From positions 1 to 64,000 of the forward strand of contig JAKLKO010000005.1 in NCBI GenBank assembly GCA_023150615.1: DNA of 64,000 bases, written 5' to 3'. The notes below the pieces were generated by a model that searched no databases, was not told the DNA's origin, and worked only from the letters and a program-made list of their open reading frames with translations. Below are positions 32,161 to 49,443 of this stretch, piece by piece. The translations under genes and the position numbers were made by a program. This DNA comes from Phycisphaerae bacterium. Lineage in GTDB: Bacteria; Planctomycetota; Phycisphaerae; UBA1845; UTPLA1. Position 1 is the stretch's first letter, and every line of letters starts with the position of its first letter.

Positions 32161-34113
32161 GTGTCTGGGCCCTGTTGCCTGTGTGAGATTTGGAATCTCG
32201 TCGTGCTCGAGTATCAGGGAAGCGGCGTATTCCAACCCGTCTACTCGTCGAACTACACGAGCCCGACGTATAGCAGCCGGCGCCATGATTTCTCGGAGGG
32301 CCTGCTCGTCCTCTGGAAGAAGGCCTGTGGGCACGAATTCGACGTGTTCGACTACTCCAATGGCGGCACACTCTACCATCCCGTGCTTCCCGATGCACAG
32401 CTGCCAACGGGGGCGGCGTTCGGACGGTTCGTATACCAATGGGAAGGAGCAAACTCCGATGACGATCATATCAGCATGTGGCGGACAAATGGCCAAATTG
32501 AAGATGTCGTGCCTCGCGTGGATTTTGGTAACGAAGACTATTGCAACCCTGGAGATGACGTAGTCGCTATTGGAGGACCAAATGGAAGCGACATAGTTGT
32601 CTATGACTATGATTGCAGGCAAAGAAATCACGGCCTCTACTATTGGGATAGAGCGACGAACCCCGAGGGTGTCCTGAGTACTACCGGCTCGGCTTCGGGG
32701 TTGCGGATGAACGGGTATGGTGCAGTGTGGCTAGAATACCCGGGACCACACTTGAAGTATGCGTTTTTCAAGCAACCGGAGCTAGCGGTGGCGGGAGGTG
32801 ACATCGCGAGCAGCGACAGCACGCCCGTTGAGGGAGCAATGTTCGATGTTATGGTAACGGTGCGAAACGTATCTGATGTTGCGACTGGGGAAGACGTCGT
32901 CGCCCGTCTTTACTTTGGGGATCCGGAGCAGGGGGGGGGGGGGCAACAGGGTGCGGAGCAGATCATTCCGCCCGGGCTCGCCGGGCACGGTCAGGTGGTC
33001 GTTTCCTTGGTGGGGCTGGTTGCGCCGACCGTCACGCAGGGCGATAGGCAGAGATTGAGTCTTTGCGTGAAGGTAACAACGCTTGAGATCGAGGAGTTGG
33101 CAAACAATCAGGCATGCTCAACCGTCAACGTCGAAGACGACGACGTGGAGGCGCCGGTGTTTGAGTTCGTTTCGATAGGCGAGCATCTGGGCAACGGGGA
33201 CGGAATCATCTCCGACACGGAATTCTGCCGAATCGCATGGTTGGCGACGGACGCGGCCGGAATATCGCTACAGCAACTTTGGTTGGACGGTAATCCTATC
33301 GACTTGGGTGGTCAATCCATCGTCGTTGTCGGGCCACTCCCCGAGGGCGCCCATTCGGTCAGGATCAGCGTCACCGATGGTGACGCAACCCCTGAGTCGC
33401 GCGAGATCACGGAGCGGTTTGTCGTCGACGCTTGCCCAGATGATCCAGACAAGATTGAGCCGGGCGTGTGCGGCTGCGGTGCGGTCGATACGGACACGGA
33501 CTCTGATGGAACGGCAGATTGCATCGACAATTGTCCATCAGCGCCAAACGCCGGTCAGCTTGACAATGACGGCGACGGGCTGGGCGACAGCTGCGACAAC
33601 TGCCCCGCCGTTGCTAACGGCCCGGGGCAATCGGGTATTCCCGGCGTTGGGAACCAAACGAACACCGACGGCGACAGCGCAGGCGATGCGTGTGACGATT
33701 GTCCGACTGACGCGGCGAAAGTTCTACCTGGGCAATGCGGTTGCGGTGTGCCAGATGTCCATTCCGATTCCGATGGCGTCGCCGATTGCGTTGATGAATG
33801 CCCGGACGATCCGAACAAGACCTCTCCCGGCGCATGCGGCTGCGGTGCGGCCGATACGGATACGGATGGTGATGGGACGCAGGATTGCCACGACAACTGT
33901 CCAAATGACCCCAATAAGACTAATCCAGGGACGTGCGGCTGCGGCGTTGCCGACACGCTGAATTGCTGCCAAGGGCCTGGGCCATCGTCGACTTGCTGTG
34001 TGCAGCTCTGCGGGATCTGTATGGTACCGGCCGCGATATTGAGCTTTGTGGGAATGATCGGTATGATGAGAGTGTACCGGGGTCGTCGACATAGACGGGG
34101 TCACAACGTCTGA
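32161..34113 (+). CDS. Secreted TSP3-repeat protein with Cys/TM/Arg tail, 5' end lost
   Basis: The 650-residue frame encodes an extracellular-type protein. It has a beta-propeller-like N-terminal part (FGRFVYQWEGANSDDDH), a CARDB-like domain (DVMVTVRNVSDVATGEDVV) and several thrombospondin type 3-like calcium repeats (DTDSDGTADCIDNCP, DNDGDGLGDSCDNCP). The end CCVQLCGICMVPAAILSFVG plus RGRRHRRG resembles a C-terminal sorting tag. It has no signal peptide: an in-frame stop stands at 32140-32142, and directly upstream lies the structured intron-like region. The original N-terminus has therefore probably been cut off by insertion or deletion there. The GTG at 32161 is only the first possible start. 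Confidence 0.65.
   Translation: MSGPCCLCEIWNLVVLEYQGSGVFQPVYSSNYTSPTYSSRRHDFSEGLLVLWKKACGHEFDVFDYSNGGTLYHPVLPDAQLPTGAAFGRFVYQWEGANSDDDHISMWRTNGQIEDVVPRVDFGNEDYCNPGDDVVAIGGPNGSDIVVYDYDCRQRNHGLYYWDRATNPEGVLSTTGSASGLRMNGYGAVWLEYPGPHLKYAFFKQPELAVAGGDIASSDSTPVEGAMFDVMVTVRNVSDVATGEDVVARLYFGDPEQGGGGQQGAEQIIPPGLAGHGQVVVSLVGLVAPTVTQGDRQRLSLCVKVTTLEIEELANNQACSTVNVEDDDVEAPVFEFVSIGEHLGNGDGIISDTEFCRIAWLATDAAGISLQQLWLDGNPIDLGGQSIVVVGPLPEGAHSVRISVTDGDATPESREITERFVVDACPDDPDKIEPGVCGCGAVDTDTDSDGTADCIDNCPSAPNAGQLDNDGDGLGDSCDNCPAVANGPGQSGIPGVGNQTNTDGDSAGDACDDCPTDAAKVLPGQCGCGVPDVHSDSDGVADCVDECPDDPNKTSPGACGCGAADTDTDGDGTQDCHDNCPNDPNKTNPGTCGCGVADTLNCCQGPGPSSTCCVQLCGICMVPAAILSFVGMIGMMRVYRGRRHRRGHNV
32931..32943 (+). 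repeat. Run of 13 G inside the TSP3 protein gene
   Basis: A 13-base poly-G tract lies in the coding sequence (Gln-Gly-Gly-Gly-Gly-Gln). Tracts this long are prone to slipped-strand change and could switch the downstream frame. They are also prone to sequencing error. Confidence 0.9.
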
Positions 34114-34148
34114 ACGTGGACCAACGGGGAGTGAGTCGTTTTCCTTCG

Positions 34149-34382
34149 GGCTCGATGAGCGCCCTTGCCGCTTGTCGTTGCTTGGCACGGACTTGCACCG
34201 TCAGGAACTCGATGATGCGGTCTACTCGCGGAGCGGCGTCGGGGCCGGCGCTGCTCACGATCCACGATCACGACCTCTTGGCCGTCCCCTCCCCCCCCGC
34301 GCACGTTGACCGCATCATCGCCTTCTTCGGCCTCGCCGTCCGCCCCGAGCAGCGCCAGGCGGCGATTACGTTAATTGAACCG
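34149..34382. repeat. Diverged inverted repeat derived from coding sequence
   Basis: The arm at 34149-34225 read on the - strand gives VDRIIEFLTVQVRAKQRQAA then LIEP. The arm at 34305-34382 on the + strand gives VDRIIAFFGLAVRPEQRQAA then LIEP. The arms are clearly homologous at protein and DNA level but not identical. Neither is part of a convincing gene. The repeat marks the left edge of the defence island starting at 34518; 34114-34517 holds nothing else that I recognise. Confidence 0.65.
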
Positions 34383-34517
34383 CAGTGGAGGAAGTTCTGA
34401 ATCGCCAAGCCCGGGGCACGATCGGCCTGCTATTCCGCTCCGTTCGGGTATGCTAAGCTACCGCCGAATACGACGATACAGTGATGCCGTGGCCCGGCGT
34501 TCGATGGTGGATACTCC

Positions 34518-35726
34518 ATGCGGACGATTCCTCTCCTGACGCTTGAATCGCAGATCAAACGCGGCTTCCGCCGCCATCTTCTGGGTCTCGGGTTTTCCCG
34601 GAACGCGGACGGCGGGCTCACACCTCCCTCGGGCAGCAAGGAAGCCGTACGAGCCCTGCATGCAGAACAGCGTCGCGCAAGGCTGGCAGCCGAAAAGGGG
34701 TTCGTGGCGACTGAGTGGCCGAAGCTCAAGGAGTATTTCGCTGACGGTTCCGATGTCGATCCGACTCAAATCAGCCCCCGACTCGAGCTGATTGCCTCGG
34801 ATACCTGGCAATCGCGGCTCTTCCGGCTGGCGTCCTTGACGTGGAGTGTTCCGGTCTCGCAAGGTTATGGGCGCCGCATGCGGTTTCTCGTGTGGGACGA
34901 TTTCAACGGAAGATTGATTGGTCTGATTGCTCTAGGCGACCCGGTTTTCAACCTCTCGGTTCGGGACGAGTACATCGGCTGGAACGCCGAGCAACGTCGA
35001 CAGCGCCTTGTCAACGTCATGGATGCATACGTGCTCGGAGCGGTGCCCCCGTACAACTCGCTTCTTGGCGGAAAGCTCCTCGCGTCGCTGGTTCGATCAC
35101 AGGAAGTGCGCGACGCGTTCGCCGAGCGGTACGCTGACGCAACTGGGATAATCTCGAAGACGAAGAAGAGACCAGAGCTCGTTCTCGTTACGACCACGTC
35201 GGCACTGGGAAGATCGTCGGTCTACAACAGGCTTAAGCTCAAGGGGTCGCCCCTATTCAAGCCGATCGGCTTCACGAAGGGTTGGGGGCACTTTCATGTT
35301 ACGGACTCGACGTTCGATCAGATTCGGCAGTATCTGAAGCGGAAGCGGCACCGCTACGCATCCGGCTTCAAGTACGGCGACGGTCCTAACTGGCGGTTGC
35401 GGGCCACGCGACTGGCCGTGCAACTGGTCGGCCTGCGACCGGAACTCCTGCGTCACGGCGTTCAGCGAGAAGTCTATGTTTGCGAACTGGCTACGAACGC
35501 AAAGGCCGTGCTACGCGGCAGGCACAAGCGCGCCAAGTATCCCGACCTCCTTTCCGCTAAGCAGGTTTCCGATCTTGCCCGCGAGCGGTGGGTCGAACCG
35601 CGAGCTGGCCGATGCCCCGAGTACAAGCTCCACAAGAGGGATGCCATCGTCGAATTGTTGCGTCGCACACCGGTTCGGTCCGCGATTTCCTTGCAGGTAG
35701 CAACCCGTGGCTCTTGCGCAACTTGA
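34518..35726 (+). CDS. DruA-like protein (DUF4338), Druantia-type anti-phage component
   Basis: The 402-aa protein matches the DUF4338 family, the domain of DruA from the Druantia defence system, also in length. Family landmarks are MRFLVWDDFNGRLIGLIALG, VRDEYIGWNAEQRRQRL, VMDAYVLGAVPPYNSLLGGK, VLVTTTSALGRSSVYNRL and LLRHGVQREVYVCEL. No signal peptide or membrane segment is seen. It is the first gene of a tight three-gene operon; the NurA-like gene starts 20 bp before its stop. The biochemical role of DruA is not settled. In classical type I Druantia it is followed by druB-druE, which are not recognisable here. Confidence 0.85.
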   Translation: MRTIPLLTLESQIKRGFRRHLLGLGFSRNADGGLTPPSGSKEAVRALHAEQRRARLAAEKGFVATEWPKLKEYFADGSDVDPTQISPRLELIASDTWQSRLFRLASLTWSVPVSQGYGRRMRFLVWDDFNGRLIGLIALGDPVFNLSVRDEYIGWNAEQRRQRLVNVMDAYVLGAVPPYNSLLGGKLLASLVRSQEVRDAFAERYADATGIISKTKKRPELVLVTTTSALGRSSVYNRLKLKGSPLFKPIGFTKGWGHFHVTDSTFDQIRQYLKRKRHRYASGFKYGDGPNWRLRATRLAVQLVGLRPELLRHGVQREVYVCELATNAKAVLRGRHKRAKYPDLLSAKQVSDLARERWVEPRAGRCPEYKLHKRDAIVELLRRTPVRSAISLQVATRGSCAT

Positions 35727-36870
35727 TCTCGAGGCACTTCGGGCTCGCGTCGTCGCCGCTTACAGACGCGACGATCCCCTGTTTCAGCAATTCCGCGGCT
35801 TCGCGCGGCGGCTTAAGGAGAAGATCAGGCCCCTCCGGACGTATTCCGTAAATGCTGTGTCCTTCGTCTCGGCGGATGGCGGCGACAATCGCCTTGTCTT
35901 CAATCCTTCGACGATCGAGCTCATTCGTGTGGTGGACTCCCGGGGCGTAGAGTGCGTGCTGGACGCTGTTGCGAGCACCGCGAAGCTCGATGAACTTGAG
36001 GCCAGGGCCACGACCGGCGGCTCGGCGACAGTTGGACCGTTGGAACGGCTCTGCTCGGCCCTGGGCAAGAAGTTGTCGGAATTGTCCTACATCCTCGGTT
36101 CCATCGATAAACCCGGAAAGAGCACGGGGGCCATTCGCTGCTACCGGGACATTGTCGAATGGGCGGTCCTGTACGATTTGGTGACCAATCCCTCCATTCA
36201 GTGGGGGACTGACACAATTCTCGTACGCGATGGGCTCTTGCGAACGAAGTCGTTCCGACGGGACGTATTCCCACTGATCGACAAGCTGCTGCGCGAGGGC
36301 GTGGCGACACACGGCAGGCGGAATATCCTGTTGTCGGTCGTTGGCGTTGCGAAGCTGAGCGCCGTGCTCAGTCGACTCGCCGTCGCGCTCGAACTCGAGG
36401 CAACTTTCCACAAGCCGTATCCGTGCTACGTTCAGGTCGACCGGGAAATCGAGGAGGCGTGCTACAATTTCGATCGAACCTGGCTTGATACGTATGAGTC
36501 TTCCGAACCCGGCGAGGAAGGCCAAAAGCTCTACCAGGCGTTAGGACGGCTGTTCCTGGTGAAGTTCGGGGATCGGCCGCTTGACCCGGTATGGCCGGTG
36601 GACATCGCCGAGTGGCAGGTTCAGCAGGTCGATAAGATCCTTGGGCAGTTGACAGTCGATGCTCAGCAGGGCTTTCCAATCCCCGATTATCCGATGTGTA
36701 TCCAGCGTGCTCATGACTACGCAAAACTCACCGGGCTCGAAATCGCGGTCTTGCAGGATGTTCTTGTGGAGGGGATGTGCTCGCAACTCAAACCGGACGA
36801 GGTAGAACGCCTGCTCCGTCTGAAATACCTGAAACAGTCGCTGACATCGCTGCGATACAAGGAGGCCTGA
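35707..36870 (+). CDS. NurA-like nuclease
   Basis: The 387-aa protein has the motif layout of NurA, the RNase H-fold nuclease that works with the HerA ATPase. A first acidic motif, VSFVSADGGDNRLVF, has DGG at the place of the catalytic Asp. A second, DTILVRDGLLRTKSF, carries Asp-Gly before a Leu, then ILLSVVGVAK in place of the usual strand, and a C-terminal region (MCIQRAHDYAKLTG) typical of the fold. It starts with GTG inside the end of the druA-like gene, and the HerA-like gene follows after 4 bp, so expression is coupled. NurA-HerA pairs resect DNA in archaea and act in several bacterial defence systems. The NurA assignment rests on motifs plus the HerA neighbour. Confidence 0.7.
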   Translation: MALAQLDLEALRARVVAAYRRDDPLFQQFRGFARRLKEKIRPLRTYSVNAVSFVSADGGDNRLVFNPSTIELIRVVDSRGVECVLDAVASTAKLDELEARATTGGSATVGPLERLCSALGKKLSELSYILGSIDKPGKSTGAIRCYRDIVEWAVLYDLVTNPSIQWGTDTILVRDGLLRTKSFRRDVFPLIDKLLREGVATHGRRNILLSVVGVAKLSAVLSRLAVALELEATFHKPYPCYVQVDREIEEACYNFDRTWLDTYESSEPGEEGQKLYQALGRLFLVKFGDRPLDPVWPVDIAEWQVQQVDKILGQLTVDAQQGFPIPDYPMCIQRAHDYAKLTGLEIAVLQDVLVEGMCSQLKPDEVERLLRLKYLKQSLTSLRYKEA

Positions 36871-36874
36871 CCCG

Positions 36875-38929
36875 ATGCTATTCGCCGATTCCCAGGCCAT
36901 GGGCACCTTCAAGGGGTTTAATGAACGCGGCTTAGAATTCGCCGCCGAGATCGTCGCCCCCTACGAAGCTTCCATGCTCGACCGTCCCCAGCTCGGTCAG
37001 TTCGTGCTCATCGAGCTTGGCTCCGTCGAGGAAGCTGCACTCGGCCGGATCACGCGGTTTGTGCCGTCTGGGCTTCTGGCGACCGCCGAGGGAGAGGACT
37101 ACGTGAACACGATGCAGCGGCGGCAGCAGGCGGTTCCCGAGGATCTGAAACAGCAGCGGCTCAAGTATCGCGTGCAGCTCAAGCTGCTGGGTGCCGTCCG
37201 CATCGTCGATGGCAGGGTCGTCTACGTTCCTTCTCAGCGCCGGCTCCCGCACCTCGGGGCAAGGGTTGCGTTTCCAAGCGCCGCGGTAATCCAGGAGCTG
37301 TGCCGCCTTAGCGGCGGGCAGACCGACCTTGGCGACTACGTGCTCGGTGAGTTCGTGTTCGCTGGCGCACCCACGCCGCCTCCGGCGCCACACTTCCGGA
37401 CCATCGACCCGAAGCTGACCGTCACGTTCGACATCCACAACCTCGTTTCGCGTCGCAGCGTCGTGTTCGCACGTGCCGGTTACGGCAAGTCAAACTTGAT
37501 GAAGTACCTGATCGCGGAGCTCTATCGCGAGACTCCCAAGACTGAAAATGGCCTTCCGGTAGGCACGTTAATCTTCGACGCTGACGGCGAGTATTTCTGG
37601 CCGGACACAGTGAAGACCCCGCCGCGTCCGGGCCTATGCGACGTGCCGCATTTGAACGACAAGATCGCGGTCTTCACAAATCGCCCGCCGCCTTCGCCGT
37701 ACTACGGGAGCTGGAAGGTCGGCGAAGTCAAACTCGACATTCGCGAGTTGCCTCCCCGCGACGTGATCGGGATCGCCGTTTCGCCGGACCGGCAGGAGCA
37801 CCAGAACGTGCTCAAGCTGAAGGGCGTATCGCGTGATAACTGGACGCGGCTCGTGGATTTGGTCTACGACAAGAGGCTGCAAGCCACTGACGCCGAGATC
37901 GGACCGCTCCTTGGCTATCAGGGCCAGCAACATATTCAGCAGGCGACCGCCGAAATCGCCGCGGCCCGCAGCAACATGAATGCGGTCGTCAGCGTGCTCC
38001 ACGATCCCAACAGCCGCGTGTTGTCTGGGACCATCGAAGGGCTGCGCCGCGGCGGCATCGTCGTTATCGACATCAGCCTGCTCAGCTCTGCTGCCGGCGA
38101 GATGCTCGCGGGGCTGATTCTGCGCAAGCTGTTCTCCTTCAACCAGGAGAACTTCACCGGTGGCCTGCCCATCATCCCGACACTTGCGGTCATCGAGGAG
38201 GCGCAAAGCGTCCTGGGCGGCCGTCTGTCTGAAACCAGCCCCTTCGTCGAGTGGGTGAAGGAGGGGCGCAAGTACGAGCTCGGCGCGATGTTGATCACGC
38301 AACAGCCGGGCTCTCTCGCCGGCGAGCTGCTGAGCCAAGCGGACAACTGGTTCACGTTTCACCTGCTTTCGGAGGGCGACGCGGGAATCCTCGGCAAGTA
38401 CAACGCCCACTTCTCTGACGACGTGCTTGCCCACCTGATCGGCGAGCCCATTCCCGGCAACTGCTTCATGTGGAGCGCCCCGAAACAGCCGTTCGTACTG
38501 CCGGTTCGTATTCGCAGCTTCGAGGACCTGTACCGGGCCAACGTCAACACGAACAAACAGGCCGGGGCGATTGGCGGAACATTGGCAGGCGAGATCACAA
38601 ATATGACAGCCGGCGCGATCGACCGGCTTGCGAAGGCGCTCCTCTCGAAACTCAAGGAGCCGAATACGAAATTTCGCCAAATGGATGATGTAGCTGGCGG
38701 CGAGGGTCTGATCGCCATCAAAGGCGGGCAGCTCTACTACCTGATCAAGGACGTCAAGACGCCGGCAGACACGACGCCCGAGGACAACCTTAAGCTACCG
38801 CTCCTCACGGAATTGCTCGGCCAGGGCGTCGTTCAGGTGCTCAAGGATGCACAGGGCAGCGACTGGTTCTGCGCCCCGGAGGCAAACTGGCAAAAGGCGG
38901 GCGTTCGGCCAAATATCCGACCTTTATGA
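36875..38929 (+). CDS. HerA-like ATPase/helicase
   Basis: The 684-aa protein has an N-terminal HAS-barrel-like domain (residues 1-150), then a FtsK/HerA-type ATPase core. Walker A is ARAGYGKSNLMKYL (Lys205), followed by GTLIFDADGEYFW, Walker B LAVIEEAQSVLGG (about residues 437-445) and the sensor motif LITQQPGSL. These rings translocate on double-stranded DNA and usually feed a nuclease such as NurA, which is encoded immediately upstream. The gene ends 8 bp before the end of the convergent large helicase gene, so the two operons are packed tail to tail. There is no sign of decay. Confidence 0.85.
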   Translation: MLFADSQAMGTFKGFNERGLEFAAEIVAPYEASMLDRPQLGQFVLIELGSVEEAALGRITRFVPSGLLATAEGEDYVNTMQRRQQAVPEDLKQQRLKYRVQLKLLGAVRIVDGRVVYVPSQRRLPHLGARVAFPSAAVIQELCRLSGGQTDLGDYVLGEFVFAGAPTPPPAPHFRTIDPKLTVTFDIHNLVSRRSVVFARAGYGKSNLMKYLIAELYRETPKTENGLPVGTLIFDADGEYFWPDTVKTPPRPGLCDVPHLNDKIAVFTNRPPPSPYYGSWKVGEVKLDIRELPPRDVIGIAVSPDRQEHQNVLKLKGVSRDNWTRLVDLVYDKRLQATDAEIGPLLGYQGQQHIQQATAEIAAARSNMNAVVSVLHDPNSRVLSGTIEGLRRGGIVVIDISLLSSAAGEMLAGLILRKLFSFNQENFTGGLPIIPTLAVIEEAQSVLGGRLSETSPFVEWVKEGRKYELGAMLITQQPGSLAGELLSQADNWFTFHLLSEGDAGILGKYNAHFSDDVLAHLIGEPIPGNCFMWSAPKQPFVLPVRIRSFEDLYRANVNTNKQAGAIGGTLAGEITNMTAGAIDRLAKALLSKLKEPNTKFRQMDDVAGGEGLIAIKGGQLYYLIKDVKTPADTTPEDNLKLPLLTELLGQGVVQVLKDAQGSDWFCAPEANWQKAGVRPNIRPL

Positions 38930-38937
38930 TCGCGTAA

Positions 38938-44019
<5,082 letters not shown>

Positions 44020-44046
44020 CATCGAACCTCGCGATGACTCGTCCTG

Positions 44047-44736
44047 TCAGCCCGCGTTCGCAAGCGCGCCATTGACCGCCGTGCAGAACATGGCTGCCGC
44101 GTCCAGCAATTGCTTTGCAAATGTTCGCATCTCGTCTTTCTTGCGCTGCCTCCGTCTGCGAGATCCCCTTCCGCGAGTTTGCGTTTCGATGGCATCCATC
44201 TCGTGAACGATCTGATTGCGCGCCGCAAGCGCATCTCGAACCCCCTGGGGCACCTGGAAGCCCTCAAGCCCCAAGTAGCCCGCGGCTCGCTGGAGCTCTT
44301 CTACACTCTGCAAGCTTTCACCGGTAATGTCGTCGATGATGAAGCCAACGATTGCGGCCTGTGGCGACTCCGAAAGCAGTGCCTCGGCGAGGCGCTGTCC
44401 GCCCCGATCGTCAATGGTCTTGAGCAAGCGGCGATGAACATGGTCGCGAGCAGCCTTCAGCGCCTTAGCGTTCTTCGTGACGAGAGCATGCAGGGAGTCC
44501 CGAATGATCCTCTTGACCACAATGTCCAGCGTCGCGCCGGCCATCACAAGCATCGCCCGCAGAAGGTCCTGATCCTCGTGTGTCGGCGCGCCTCGACCGC
44601 GGGATTCCGTGAGCGTGTCGTAGAGGTCCGCCAACGAGTTCGTGGATGCGATCCCGTATTCCAGTAGTTCGTGCGCTCTCTTCAGGAGCTCGGTGCTCGG
44701 CGCGTTTGGCGGCGCCATCACTGGGGTCCTAGCCAT
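44047..44736 (-). CDS. HEPN-motif protein in the defence island
   Basis: The 229-aa helical soluble protein starts at ATG 44736 with AAGGAGA about 9 bases upstream. The C-terminal third contains ARNQIVHEMD, which fits the R(N)xxxH motif of HEPN ribonuclease domains, preceded by long helices (LLRAMLVMAGATLDIVVKRI). HEPN proteins often act as RNA-cutting effectors in abortive infection or toxin systems, but no partner nucleotidyltransferase is present. A basic patch (RGRGSRRRRQRKKDE) follows the motif. Its start overlaps the end of the chimeric gene at 44729 by 8 bp, and the helicase follows after 27 bp, so all three are one operon. The HEPN assignment rests on the motif and the helical layout. 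Confidence 0.6.
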   Translation of the reverse strand: MARTPVMAPPNAPSTELLKRAHELLEYGIASTNSLADLYDTLTESRGRGAPTHEDQDLLRAMLVMAGATLDIVVKRIIRDSLHALVTKNAKALKAARDHVHRRLLKTIDDRGGQRLAEALLSESPQAAIVGFIIDDITGESLQSVEELQRAAGYLGLEGFQVPQGVRDALAARNQIVHEMDAIETQTRGRGSRRRRQRKKDEMRTFAKQLLDAAAMFCTAVNGALANAG

Positions 44737-45136
44737 GCCGTTGGTCTCCTTGACTGATGCGGATATTGAGGTCCAACAGGCGCCGAAGAATCTGCCGCCG
44801 GGTGTCGGGGCTGATAGTGTACCGCGTCTGGCCGCGTTCGTTGGCGTGGAAGCCGTGCCTGGGGTCGAGGTCCGTCCAGCCGTAGCAGGCCAGGATCGCC
44901 CGGTCCATTGACGCATGCAACTCGTGCAGCCGGCCCTGGCCGGCCAACTCGTCCACCGTCGCCGCACGGGCGTACGAAGGGCTGACCTGAAGCAGAAAGT
45001 CCGGCCACAGGCGTGACTCCTCGTCGAGGGCCTGATCGACGAACGCCCTGGCCCGCGCGTCGGCGGTCAGGAAGAACGACCGCACGAAGTCGCGGTAGTC
45101 GGCGAGGACGGCGGAATGGAGGTCAAAAATGCCCAT
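44729..45136 (-). CDS. Chimeric small gene: helicase N-terminus joined to a methylase C-terminus
   Basis: The 135-aa frame starts [20 protein letters not shown]. Its first 71 residues are nearly identical to the N-terminus of the large helicase. After QGRLHE it changes to LHASMDRAILACYGW, then RYTISPDTRRQILRRLLDLN, a sequence typical of the extreme C-terminus of Eco57I/PglX-type DNA methylases. The shared part is the 213-bp repeat at 44924-45136. The gene is thus a recombination product that lost the middle of both parents. It may be a decaying relic, but its frame is intact and overlaps the HEPN gene start, so it could serve only as a translated leader. Confidence 0.8.
   Translation of the reverse strand: MGIFDLHSAVLADYRDFVRSFFLTADARARAFVDQALDEESRLWPDFLLQVSPSYARAATVDELAGQGRLHELHASMDRAILACYGWTDLDPRHGFHANERGQTRYTISPDTRRQILRRLLDLNIRISQGDQRHG
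44924..45136 (-). repeat. 213-bp direct repeat, copy 2 (in the chimeric gene)
   Basis: Second copy of the helicase 5' end, see 43807-44019. Recombination between the copies would delete the chimeric gene and the HEPN gene and restore one intact helicase start. Confidence 0.9.
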
Positions 45137-45299
45137 ACTCTCCGGGCCCGCGGCAAAGTTTCGATAAGTCGTTGCATGCCAAGACGTTAGAGCCAGCAGG
45201 GCGAACATCTCCGCTAACGCGATCGCGGCGCCCGCGCCCGCCCGTAGGCGTGGCGGCCAGATGCGCTAAGATGCTCTCCGTGGTTGGAGGAAGCGAACG

Positions 45300-45913
45300 A
45301 TGGACCTGCAGTACGTCGTATTCACCTACCGAGAGGTCCAGCTCGCCCTCAAGGGCGAGCGCGGAAAGATCGGCGACCCGCAGTTGGAGTTTGCTCGAAC
45401 CGGAAGTCAGTATGTGCTGAAGGTTCATGCGTTCGTCCAGGAGGCGTGGGATTCCGCACGCGATCCGCAGGATCACCTTGACTTTTACGTCCATCAGGAC
45501 CTGATTGACGACCTTGAGTCCGAGGTTCAAGCTTGGGCTGGTCCCGCTAACGCCCAACAATTCCCAGCTACTAACCCACGGTGGTCTGCGACCGGCGCCA
45601 CTCGGCTCTTCTACGTTTTCGATAGATCTGAGATTCCGACCATCCGCGCAGAAATCGTGCTCGGCGCCGGTATTCATGGGCCGCGCTCTTTGGCGAGCGA
45701 CTCGATTCGTCTCTTTGTTGATCGCGAGGTACCGCAGCGCGGTCGAGGTTTTCAAGCACGTGTGCACTTCGGGGCTGTCGGGGCGTTCGTCCTCGGCGCT
45801 CCAGTTCAAGGCGGAGCAAGCGACGAAATCGCGATTCACTTCGATCGTGCCCAGGCATCTATGGTTGCATCGGCGGTACAATACGTCATCGATGAACATA
45901 GATCGCGCAATCC

Positions 45914-45917
<4 letters not shown>
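45300..45917 (+). CDS. Unknown protein encoded against the island direction
   Basis: The 205-aa protein has GGAGG 9 bases before ATG 45300. I do not recognise the family. It is soluble and mixed alpha/beta (MDLQYVVFTYREVQLALKGE, then DFYVHQDLIDDLESEV, then IRAEIVLGAGIHGP), with no membrane segment or catalytic motif I can name. Its 3' end overlaps the 3' end of the methylase gene by 4 bp on the other strand. It is the only + strand gene between the methylase and the helicase group, so it has its own promoter in 45137-45299. It could be a regulator, immunity or accessory factor. Confidence 0.7.
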
Positions 45918-49441
<3,524 letters not shown>

Positions 49442-49443
49442 CG

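Noticed and set aside
34116-34400. Small + strand gene ending VRPEQRQAAITLIEPQ
   Set aside because: Its first half is the antisense of the other arm of the inverted repeat, so the frame is a chance product.
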